The notes under the pieces were generated by a model. That model did no database searches, was not told the DNA's origin, and was given only the letters and a program-made list of their open reading frames with translations. A stretch of DNA of 64,000 nucleotides. It comes from Desmodesmus armatus. Its lineage: Eukaryota > Chlorophyta > Chlorophyceae > Sphaeropleales > Scenedesmaceae. Both the position numbers and the translations under genes were made by a program. The stretch covers positions 62,001 through 126,000 of the forward strand of contig VIIQ02000111.1 of the NCBI GenBank assembly GCA_007449985.2, read 5' to 3'. Positions 39,460 to 50,600 of this stretch are shown one piece after another. Position 1 is the first letter of the stretch. Every line of letters starts with the position of its first letter.

Positions 39460-39555
39460 ATCTGTCTGCATGCTTCAAGAGCTCCTCTGATCAGCCCGCA
39501 ATGCGGGGTGCCAGCAAAATCTGTCTGCATACTTCTGGAGCTCCTCTGATCAGCC
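39460..39555. repeat. Direct repeat, two 37-bp copies
   Basis: Copies at 39460-39496 and 39519-39555 share atctgtctgcat and gagctcctctgatcagcc, with three mismatches. Confidence 0.9.
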
Positions 39556-41455
39556 TGTGTGGGCCAACAAACGCAGATAAACACCGAGGTCAAACCATCA
39601 ACATGCGGGCATGACTGCCTGTGGGGCTGCTAGCAGTTGCCCTGATCTCTAATGCAGCAGACGATGCGGGCAGCCATGTGCATGTGGCTGAGTGCGTGAA
39701 GGCATGACCTCATGCTCGGTCGAGCCTCAAACAATACATGCATGTTATAGCTGCAGCAGGGCATGTAATCACTATCCGCAGCAGCATGGGTAGGGTATAG
39801 TAAGCTCAACGTATGGGGTGATCCGTCAGCTCTGTGCAGCTTGTTATGGTCAGCCTGTGGTGTCCACCTGGCCCTGTAGACTCGTGCAGATTGCAAAAAG
39901 TGTGCTTCGGCTGCCCACTTGCATGGGGCCAGCCATAGCTGTGCGCTGTGGCACCTTGCTCACAACAGCAGCAGGCTGGCCCACGCAGGTGCGACAAGAC
40001 ACTGTATGCCATAAGACACACGCAGGGTGAATTGCTGGTTGGTTAAGCTGGAGGCACCAAGTGCCAAGGCGTCCAGTGCATAGCAGTGCCCCCCCTTCCC
40101 CTGTTTGGGGCCACAGCAGCTGGGCGCAGTCGCCCTGCAGTCCAGTCCAGGCACAGCAGATGCAAGTGGCTGCAGCAGCGATGCTGCCAAGGTTTAACCT
40201 TCTACCCACACAAGGCATCTATGCATCAGCTGAACCCTCACAGTCAGCCATCACAAGCGGGGCTGCCATCAACCCTTGACTCCATCAACACCACGTCACC
40301 GTGACATCTTGTACTGACACCATTGCTGCGTTCTACGGTCAGATCACCAGCAGCAACTGCAGCTCACTGAGTGGCCACAGTAAGACCTGGTGACTGTGTG
40401 TCACAGCTGCGATCGTATCACAACCTCAATCTTCATGCTTTGCAAAGCATGCTTTCTGCCCGCTTGTGCAATGAATGGCAGTGGCAGCAGCCTGGCCAGA
40501 CAAACATGACGATCCTTGCCGAACCACTGTGCTGGTTGTTACAACACCAGAACGCATTGGAAGGCAGAGGTGGTGCAGCAGCTCAATTGTCCTATCATGC
40601 AGCACCACAAGGCACACCACGAACTCTAGCCCACCGTCGACAGCCAGGGTATGGCTGCTTGCTGCCAGGATGCATGCTTCCTGTGCAACGTCCTCACAAC
40701 ATACATACGTGTGCGGACCACATCATCAACTCCTGTCCCTGCAGCACTGCTGCTGTATGCATGTATGACGGCGCCAGCGCTTGCTGCTGCAAAGCTGCCA
40801 CATCACTAACCCGCCAGCCTGCTCCTCGCTGCACACGAGTGGAGGGCACAGACGCCCAAATTGCTGCCAGTGCTGCTGAGGTGCCCCTTGGTGCTGCCAG
40901 CAGGGAACCTGCCCAAGCATCAGCAAGCCATGGAAGGGACTGCCTGAGGCATAACCTCGCACAAAACGGCAGGGCACAACAACGCAACAAGGGGAAGCTC
41001 ATGCCAGCATCAGCGGCATCAGCATACAACACACCACAGCCATTGCACGCATCATCGTCCACAGAGCCTGCCAAACTTGAAGAGACCCAGACTTGCAGAC
41101 AACCGTAGCTCTCTCCAGGCCCAGCGCCTACTCGGTCTTACCACCTCATGGGCTTGAGCAAGCCAACTCCCACAGCGCAGTCGGCATTGCCAGCGTCTTG
41201 TTGCACTTGACTGGTCCCTATCACTGGTCGCCTCAGAACATGGACCCCAACAAAAAGGAGTGCAAAGGTAGCCCTAAATTGACAATGCTCCATATGCACA
41301 GAGCCAGGCGAAAGGCGCCTCGAACAGAGCCGCCCAGACATCAGAACCAGCAGTTCAGCCCCACTTCTGGACTGCGGGAGATTCCCCTGCATGCCAGCGG
41401 TGACGGCTCACAGCTGCAGCAGCGGCATCTGGTCCGTCACCAAGCAGCCTGCGTG

Positions 41456-44400
41456 CTACTGGATGGCAGCGCGCTTGATGGCAGGGTCGACAGCATCTGG
41501 CGCCAACAGGGCCTCTTCCACCCAGCTGGCCACCTGCAGCCAGCACCACAGTGTGATCAGGAGTGCCAGTGGCGCGGTGTTGTCGGGGCTGGGCTGCTTG
41601 GATCACTACTGGCTGCTGACGCTATCATGTGCTGCTGCCCTGTCTCCTTCTGGCACCCGTTCAAATTCCAGACCTGCATTCTCTAGACATGTACCCCAAT
41701 GCAACTGTCACAGAATGCGACAAAACCAATCCTGACTTGATTCAAGCGTTGGTTGAGGGGTTGATGCAGCAATGAACGAAAGCGTGGCACGTCAGCATGT
41801 GTTGGCCTGCACCCGCACCTTTGCTTCGTTGTGTGCTGCTGCTGTGAGGTCTGACATGAGCCCACCCAGGCTGAGCTGCGGCTGCAACTCTCGCTCCTGC
41901 AAGTTGCTGGCGGCTGCAGCTGCAGCTGCAGCATGCTGCAGGATGGCCGTCTGCTGCCCGCCTCCTGGCACACCACGTATGCTCTGGTTCCTGCAAGGTG
42001 TAGGACAGAGCGGGCACTTCTATGACAGCCCAGTAGCATAAAGTGTGAAAACCCCTTGCAGCAACACGCTCATGTACATGAAGGTGCTCAATTTTGTGCA
42101 CCGCATGCCAAAAAGCGCTGGTCAAGCATACGCATATGGCTCGAAGCTGATAGCCGTGATAGTGTTCATGTGAACTGTGTGTGTGGCCTAACAACACAGA
42201 CAGTGCTGCTGCTGGAGGCCTCAACAGGTCAGGATCTGTCCACTCACCACTTCAGCTTGCGGGTGATGCCCTCATACCTGCAGCAGACAAACAACTAAGT
42301 CAGCAGTGTGTCCGATCACAACAGCCATACAGGTTTGGGGTCACACTTTTGTGTCATGTCACATACAGGAGGCAGTGCCATCAGCCACATGGAATGCCTT
42401 CACCTTGAAGCGCTGTCTGACAGCATGGTAAGCAGTGCACAGCATGGCACAGCATGTCCAGCACTGGAGCATTCATCGACATGCACAGAGCAGAGCATGC
42501 AGCCTGATCACACAACACAGTCCCAGCAAGAGCTGTTGCCAGCTTGCAGCTTGCGCGATCACAGCAGCGTACCAGTCCTGTTGCAGTACAACATCACAAC
42601 ACAACACAGCAGACACAGGGTTGTGGTTACGACCCGTCCGTAACAAGCCTTTGTGCATCCACTCACTATGCTCACTCCCATCCTGCTGAGGCTAATGCAA
42701 GGATGATGCTCTCTGAGATGATACCCTCTGCGGCGCATGGCAGTGGTGCAACCCACCCAACCATCAATCAGCCCCGACAGTGTCAGGCTTACCACATCCA
42801 GTGAGCCGATGTTGATGAGAGGCAGGGGGCAGAGGGAAGTCTCAAAGTGAACAGAGTAGCCCTTGGCGATGCGCATGGGGTGCTTCCCGTCAAAGGAAGC
42901 CCTGCGGGCAGAGGCAGTTCGGAGTGCGTCAGGGTCTCAGGTTCTTGGTGAATCTGAACTTGGCAATGCGCTCATCCAGTCAGAGTGTGCCGACTCTGGC
43001 AGACACCTGCTGCAACCGTAGAGGGCGAAAAGCAACTCAATCCCATTGTGGGGCATCAGTAATTAATTGCGTCCATAGCTCTCATGTAGTGGCCTGCTAA
43101 TCAGTCTACGTCCTGCTGCAGCACCTCACCAACAGGCTGCATGCGCGACAGTGATGCCTAATGCCGTGTCAGCAGCAGCACACTTGCCTGGCATGTGAGC
43201 GGGCGTTGTCTGGCAGCCGTATCATCAGGTCAGCATTCTCTGCGCATCAACAGCCACAACCACGTCATCATGTTGCCACAAAGGAAGGCAAGGCAGTCAA
43301 TCTTGTAGAAAGCAGTATGTTTATTGCGTGACCATGTGTGCCATCTTGCAGGACTGTGTATGCGTGTGCGCGACTGCATCTGTATCTGCATCTGCCAAAC
43401 GTCAACCCTGAAAACATATCTGACTGTGATAGTGTACTGCGCTGCAAGCAGGAAAGGCCACAAAAGCGTCATGGTACAGCATGCACATGCACAACATGTG
43501 GGTGCTGCCGCACCTGGTATGATGAGTGGCCTAAAGGACAGGCTGTGTGGGCTGAGTGGTGTCACCAGGGTGCAGGGGACACTGGGGGCCACCATGCTGC
43601 CTCCTGCAGACATGGAGTAGGCGGTGGAGCCACTGCAGCCGCACAATACAATACAAGCACAGACACCAAGCAGGACATTGCTGGTGTGACAGGTCAAGCG
43701 CTGACGTCCGCACAGCTGCAGCGCTAGCAGCGACCAGTGTGGCAGCAAGCTGGATGGTTGGCTGCTGCGTTGACTGCGATGCCATGCCTGCTCCTTACAC
43801 CCTGCATGGCTGAGACCTCTTGCGACAGTGGTTGACTGGTTGGGAGTTCTGTGCGCATTCTGATATTAGGGTGTCGGTGGGTGACCGGCCGCCATATCAG
43901 CTGTGGGTGCTGTGCTACCAATCGGCGTGTTGAGCACAACCTGTCGTCTCCGCTGGCCATCTGCATGCACGTATCTGACTGTCATTGCTGTTGTTGCCCA
44001 AACGGTGGACCTGCGGTGCCTACCTTGGTGTTGCGATGATGAGCCCATCAGCTTCCGCGGCAGTCACAAAGGAGCCATCAATGTATAGCTCAAGGTACAC
44101 AGAGGAGGGGAAGGCACCCCTGGCAGCAAAAGACACCGTCCACAGGTGAGGAGGCAGCAAGACAACGTCCACGGGAGAGGAGGCCTAGGCCGCAAGTGCC
44201 TAGGAGTGCAGAGCATGCGCTGGGCTGCAACCACAGCATGATTGCCGGGCCCACGCTGGCAGGAAATGCTCTTCTTGGCTGCTGCTACTGCTGCGACGAG
44301 CACTACTATGCTGCAACGAACACTGCTACACTGCAAGTTACCAGCCTGCCACATGCTGGGGCATACTGCCATGCATCCAATGGAGTGTGAGTGGCACACC

Positions 44401-47238
44401 CTCTATACACCAACGTCCATGCCTGAAGTTGAGCCAAACCAAGTATGCCGTACTTGGTTTGACACCAAATGCAGGCATGGATGTCAGTGTATGGAGGCTG
44501 TGCCACTATCACTTCATTTGATGGTGGTTGGCAACCACTGCCTGCCAGCCCTGCCTGCCTGCCACTTCGCACCTGTCCACCACGCACTCGTTGAGGATGT
44601 GATGCACCCGCTTCAGCTGGCCGTTGTTGTCCAGCACAGCACAGCGCTTGCGTGTGCGCAGGGTGCAGTACAGCGGCCGCCGGTTGGCTGCAAGCACACG
44701 TGCCTGCAGGGTGTCGGGGGTGGGAGGGGGGCAGCAAGGCCGCAGAGAGTAACCTTGAGAATGTCTTGCACCAATAGGTTGCTCAAACGATACGGGTAGT
44801 CTGAAAGTGCAGCAAGTCAGACTTGCACAACAGCACCTGCACAATGAAGAACTCTGGGAGCTGGCATGAGCGTTGTGCAATCTTCGACACAATGTCCAGG
44901 CCGTGGCCCACGGCCTGTTTTGCACCATGGCAGTTGCTTTGACAAGCCTAACACCACAGAAAGCGGTGCCACAGCCTCAACAACCTCCCAACAAACTTGC
45001 CTCAGCGACCCTATGCATGCAGCAAAGGTCATCGAAGTCTGTTGCATCTGCACTGCACAAAACAGGCAGTGGCTTATTGCATTGTCACTGTGAGTACAGA
45101 CTCGCTCACCAGGCAGCTGCGGAACTGTGCTGCATCAAAGGGTGTGAGGAAGCCCAGGGTGCCCATGGCAAAGCACATGACTGGCGGCAAAGGGGTGTCC
45201 TCAGCAAACAAGCTGGCCAGGTGCCTGCAGGGAAGGAACACGTCGCAAGCACCTTTCAGTCATTGTCAGCCCAGTTCCCTAGCTACACGACAGCACACCC
45301 TTACAGGATAGCACACATCAGCGTCACCTACTGGATTGCCAGATGCGTGTGCCTGTTATGACCAAAAAGTCTTTCTTCAGGCTTGTGTTGTGTGATGCAA
45401 AATTGCCACATCATCCTGATTGGAGACTGCACCCTGCAAGCACACAACCTGGCGCATGCAGGCGGCATTCCCCTGAAACCATTCTTGGCAGCCGCCTTGG
45501 TGCAGTGGCCCATCACTCACAGCACTGTGCCGTCTCCCCCCAGCGTGATGGCAAAGTCCACCTGTGTCACTGCTGGGTCAAAGGGCTCCAGCTCAGGGAA
45601 CTCAGAGGCCTGCACTGACGCCTCAACAAACACCTGAACACACCAACAGGGGCAGCAGAGCATCAGCAGCACACCATGAAACAAGGGATCAAAGCATCTT
45701 GGCAAGCAACCACCCTTTGCATTGACTTGCGGCACACGCCAATAACGTGTGCTGTTGCTGTCGGCCTGCTGCAGCCTCAATGCTTTCGCTGTGTGCTTTA
45801 GGCCTTGAATAAAGGTGGCCAAGCATTTGCTGGCTGCTGACAGCCACCAGGTCTAGACCAGATCTGTTTCCACCATGCAGCCTGCCTGACCGATTGATAA
45901 GCGCACCCCACCCCCAGCCCCACCTGCAGGCCCCTGCGTTGCAGCCAGGCTGCCATGTCCCTCAGGGTGTTGGCTGCAGCAGGCACAGGCTTCTTCACAA
46001 TCAGCACCTTGCGGGGACCAGCCTGCAGCAACAGCCAAAGGCAACAGACAGCCGGCAGGGAAGCTTTGAGAAGAAGTGTGACCAATGGCGCAGTGGGTTT
46101 GGGGTCAAGAAAACGGCTGCCTCATTGCTGCTGTGTTGCAGCTGCTGTGCCCAAGTAAAGGTGGCCGAATGCTTTGCCAGGCCCCAGCTGACGCAGTACA
46201 GCAGGTCTGGCAGGCAAGGGCACTTGTACTGACACGCCACATCTCACAGAGCCAGCTGCTGCAGCCATCTGAGCAATCCGCCCACCACCCTGCATGTCTC
46301 ATTTTCTGAAAACCTGCCAAATGGCTCCCGCACTCCTAGATGGGTGGTGTTTTTGTTTGCACCCCCTTCCCTCACCTTCTCCCACACCACCATTGCACGC
46401 CGCCTCAACCGCAGCGCCGCCGAGTCACTAAACCGCACGGTGGCACCATACACCAGCCCCCGCACGTCATCAGCCGTGCTGTCAGCTCCAGTGCCGTTGC
46501 CACTGCCTCTGCTGCCGCCCCTGCTGCTGCGATGGCTGGTGCCCCCATTGCCTACCCCATTGCTGCTGCTGCGCTGGCTAGTGCCTGGCTTGCCGTCCCC
46601 ATTGCTGCCTGGCCCAGGGCCTGCCTGCTCCCCTTCATCTAGGTGCACAGAGCACCTGTTGATGTCAGAGTAGCTGCCAACAGCACTGTTCAGTGTGTAG
46701 TGTATGTGTGGGGGCTCAGCCTGCTGCTGCTCGGGAGAAGGCTTCAAGGGGGAGGACGGGCGCTTCCGTGGTTGCCTGACAGCAGCGGTGGCGGGCTGCT
46801 TGTCTGCTGAAGGCAGAGTGGCATCGGCCTCTGGCAGAGCGGGACCTTCATCACCTCCAGCTGCTGCTGCTGGTGCTGCTGCTGGTGCTGCTGAGTGTGA
46901 GCTACGGCTGCGCCTAGAGGGCCTAGAGGGGGCCTACGCGCTGGTGCATTGCTGGCGGTGCTCCTGCTTGTTTGTTGGCTGCTTGCCGGTGTTGCTGGCT
47001 GATCTGTGGTTTCAGGGAAGGGCTCAACCTTGGTGCTGCGCCTGGTGGTCGCCCTCCTCCTCCTGCCTGGCTGTGGGGAAGGGCTACTAGGGTTGTCACC
47101 ACGCACAGCCTGTGGTATGGTGGTTTGCCTGTCTGGCGCTGTATGGACTTGGATCTGCCTGTAACAAGCACATTTTAAGCTTGTGTACGATACGCTGGCG
47201 GTTGTAAAGCCCCTGTTCAGCAAAGTACTGCAAAACAT
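41456..47238 (-). CDS. NADK: NAD kinase (ATP-NAD kinase), organelle-targeted form likely
   Basis: Phosphorylates NAD+ to NADP+ using ATP. Exons: 47238-46376, 46022-45924, 45633-45521, 45224-45110, 44703-44573, 44119-44024, 43632-43514, 43239-43188, 42901-42793, 42577-42573, 42277-42248, 41990-41819, 41533-41456; about 660 residues. Landmarks in order: [21 protein letters not shown], with the GGDG motif that binds the nucleotide; [77 protein letters not shown]. The C-terminal [12 protein letters not shown] segment matches DWF...W of known NADKs only if a 5-nt exon is used. Exon 8 ends in a GC donor. The first exon ([20 protein letters not shown]) looks like a transit peptide, but its frame needs one more C in the run at 46928-46932. 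The N-terminal 250 residues are low-complexity and least certain. Confidence 0.92.
42573..42577 (-). other. Inferred 5-nt microexon of NAD kinase
   Basis: Five bases reading GACTG on the minus strand, preceded by caacag and followed by gtacgc. Using them joins SLDV / DW / [10 protein letters not shown] in phase and supplies the Asp-Trp pair found at this place in NAD kinases. Without them, exon 42901-42793 (phase 0) and exon 42277-42248 (needs phase 2) cannot be joined. Confidence 0.65.
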
Positions 47239-47629
47239 TGGTGTTGATCTGCCCCCAGCACAGCAGCATTGGGGTTAGAACGACGACTGTCAGGCCTGAC
47301 TGCATCCACACTTGGGGTAACTTGTTGTAACAGGGAGAGCTGCGCGAAATTGGGGTCCAGGCAACAGCCTGGACATGACCTTGATGACAAATTGCGACAC
47401 TAGAAACTGTACAGCTTTTATCAGACAATCCAAGACTTTCAAATTCAAAATCACCGTGACGAAGGTTGGTCCGAGCTTCAACAGAGCACCGTGCTAACTT
47501 GTTGTTGTTGTGATGCTGTTGCTGTCAGCTTGATGTTGTGCTGTGAACTGCTCTGACATTCTGCTTCACACCTGCAGCTGTATGTGACGAGGTTACATAT
47601 AGCACCGGCAGCTGTCCACAGTCACATCC
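46934..47629. promoter_or_regulatory. NAD kinase 5' end and divergent spacer to the next gene
   Basis: The inferred NAD kinase ATG is at 47238 (-) and the next gene starts at 47630 (+), leaving 391 bp between divergent starts. This spacer should hold both promoters. It has a TTTCAAATTCAAAATC A/T-rich patch near 47437-47452. No TATA box can be assigned with confidence. Confidence 0.4.
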
Positions 47630-50600
47630 ATGGCGGCAGCGAGGACTGGCACCAACACTGTCAGCAACATGGACCCATACCGGGTGCCATGGTTTGCAGA
47701 CTGTGCTCCAAGCCTGCTCACCAACAGGACTATCAGGCGGTATCTAGATACTTACAGTCAGCACACATGGCCTGAGGTGAGCAACACAGACGCGTGCCAT
47801 TAGCCTGCCTTGCCAACATCTGATGCAGTTCAGCTCGCGTGCTTACAAGGCCCTTGTATGAGGGAAGTGCTTGTACACGGCCTTGAAGCAGTGATGTGTT
47901 GAGGTGCAGGTGATCAAACTGACACTGATCTATGGCGTGCTGGGGTTGGAGCAGCAGTTCCCAGGCGGTGCCCTCAGCATCCCGCAGCTGCGCAAGCTAG
48001 TTGAGAAAGGGGGCGCTCAGCTGGTGGTTGAGCGCAACCTGCCAGGCCTGCAGCGACAGATTCTCAACATGCAGACGGGCCTCGACGCAGTCTTCGACAG
48101 ACTGGCGGTGGAGGTACGTGCGCAAGCGGTGACTGCTTTCGAGGGCGCTTCAGCCGCAAGTGTTGCTGCTCATGACAAGTCAGTTACAGGGTGCTCAGAA
48201 GGCAGCAGGCCCCACGCCCATGCAACTAGCACCCAGCAGAGTCGTGGGCTTTGTGTTTCACACCCTGTCATCATCTCGGCTGGTCATCATGACATGTACC
48301 TGTTTGCTGCAACTTGTGCAACAGTTCAAAAGCTTATCACAACCCTTGTGACCAATGTATTACTCCACGTTCATCATACTCTCCCTGCTGCAGGCGCCAC
48401 CCCCAGCCACCGCAGCAGCAGACAGACAAGGCACCAGTGCTGCTGCAGCTGCAGCAGCAGCCACACAAGGCCAAAAGCAAGTGCGACTTAGCCTGCCACA
48501 GCCGCAGCCGCAACAGCAACGGCAGTCCTCGCTGCAGCTGCCAGCACAGCACCAGCAGCAGCAGCAGCTGTGGCCTGACCAGCAGCAGCAGCTGTGGCCT
48601 GACAAGCAGCAGCCGGTGCAGCTTGAGGCAGCAGCCAGGAGCAGAACAGCAGATGCTTCGCGGCCGGCCAGTGCCTTGAACCCTGGGCCTGTGGCCTCCA
48701 AGCCGTCAGACAGCTGGAGGCGGGGTGAAGCCACAGGCTTCCCCTCACCACCACGCAAGACACAAGACCCTCTGCGGCGGTCACTAGGTACATCATGCTG
48801 CATGGGTGTTACACCACATGTACACTCAGGGGACTCGGTGCTGATCTTGAAGCTTAGCAGCACATAGCATGCCATCAACATGTACTACTGTCACTGTCAC
48901 TGTTACTGAATAGTTCAGGCTCAGCCTGAACACACCGGAGGGAGCCAACGAGGCTCATGGGGCATCAACACCAGCACACCAACATGTATAACACCAGTTC
49001 CACTGTGCATGTGCCTGTCAGAGGCTTGGTACATTTGCTTGCACTGCATCCTCACGGGGTTCAGCACCCCTCCCAGGCATACCTGTGTTGTCCATCTGCT
49101 GATCCCAATGAAGCTATTCAGTACATCAGGGGGTTTGTGGGTGAGGTGAGCACTGCCGTATTTGTGCCTAGGCAGGAGGCAGGCAGCCGCTACAGTCCCT
49201 GCATCACCTAGGAGTGCGTTGCTGTCTGTGGTCCTGCAGACAACCAGGGGGCCACCAACCCCATTTACCCTGACTGGTGGCTGGCAGCAGGCCCCTATGA
49301 GCCCCCAGCACCAAAGCAGCTGCCCCGCAAGCAGCCACGCAAGCAGCCACGCCTGGCATACTCTGTGCAGCAGCAGCACACAGAGGTGGGTTGAATGCAA
49401 ACCTCCTGGTGCCAAGGGAAGTGCTTGATGCCATCCGGGTCTTCCGGGTCCTCCTGCCGTTGCAAAATGCACCATTTCCCACAACACAGGACATGCAGGA
49501 GGCAGTCCAGCCAACTTCTCTGTGTGTTGTATAACATATCTTATCAGAGAGAGGCACACGTAGTCTGTTGAATACAGCATGGCATGGCCAGGCCCCATCT
49601 CGTCTTGACACAGAGCCTAGAATAGACTTGCATCAAGTAAGTGCGTGCATCCTCGTATGTTTGTGCTGTGCTGTGCAGGCCTCCCCTGCTGCGGATGACC
49701 TGGTGACACCTGAGTACCTCATGCTACCCGGGAGTGGTTACGGCCAGCAGCAGCCCCAGCCTGTGGTGGGCGGTGATGGGCCCCCTGTCATGCTCACAAC
49801 CTGCACAGCAGAGGGCAGCACCACACGGACTCTGGGGCCCCCTGACACACGCCAACCACAACCAGCAGCAGCAGGCAAGGCCCGGGCAGCTGGCAGCAGC
49901 AAGTCGGCAGCGGCCCGGCGGCCGCAGGCTATGCAGTCAAAGATCCGTGAGGCAGTGGTAGCATCACGGCGCAAGGCAGCCTCGCAGCAGCAGCACCGAC
50001 AGCGGCTGCTGGCGTCTGCCGTCGCTGCCGGCAGCACCTTGTTTGGCCCCAGCCCTCCGCAGCAGCAGCAGCAGCCTCGCCGCAGCAGCAGTGCGGCAGC
50101 TGAGGCTGTTGCGGTGTGTGCACCTGCTGCTGCGGCTGACCAGTTCCTGTCCAACCCCTGGACCTCCTGCTTCCTGCCAGCCTCGGCAGTCAGGGCGGAT
50201 GTGTGTGGGATCACACAGCTGTCCCTAGCAGCTGCTGACATAAACCCTGATGACGAGGCTAGGCTGGCTGCTCTGCAGGAGCAGGGGCAGCAGGGTTTTG
50301 AGGGGCAGGATGAGGAGGGTCTTATGCAGCCACGAGCCCCAGCAGCATATGCAGTGCTGCAGGGAGTTGTGGCTGAGCAAGCAGCAGCTGCTCATGGTGA
50401 TGTTGAGGGTGAGGCGGTGAGGGGGTACCAGTGGGGTGCTGACGGGGAGCTGGAGGCTGTGGCAGCACAAGCTGCAGCTGCGGAGGCATGGCTGCAGCAG
50501 GAGGAGCAGCAGCAGCAGCTGCGCGAGGCAGGGGTGGTATCCAGGAGCTGCAGCAGCTCTCTCAAGGGTGCTGTTCATGTTCATGCAGCTCCTGCAGCAG

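Larger units (their letters stand above)
37940..41455. other. Gene-poor region upstream of VTT gene and downstream of NAD kinase
   Basis: No supported gene on either strand. An open frame of 245 codons at 40371-41108 (+) has no recognisable domain or codon bias and is treated as chance. Two sets of short direct repeats are present (38680-38852 and 39460-39555). The part next to 37940 must contain the VTT promoter. Confidence 0.55.

Noticed and set aside
40371..41108. 245-codon ORF on the + strand
   Set aside because: No domain, no codon bias, no splice context and many His/Cys/Gln residues typical of chance frames in this sequence.
42500..42580. Longer NAD kinase exon reading [12 protein letters not shown]
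   Set aside because: It has the right Asp-Trp start but no good donor in the phase needed by the next exon. The 5-nt version fits both phase and motif.
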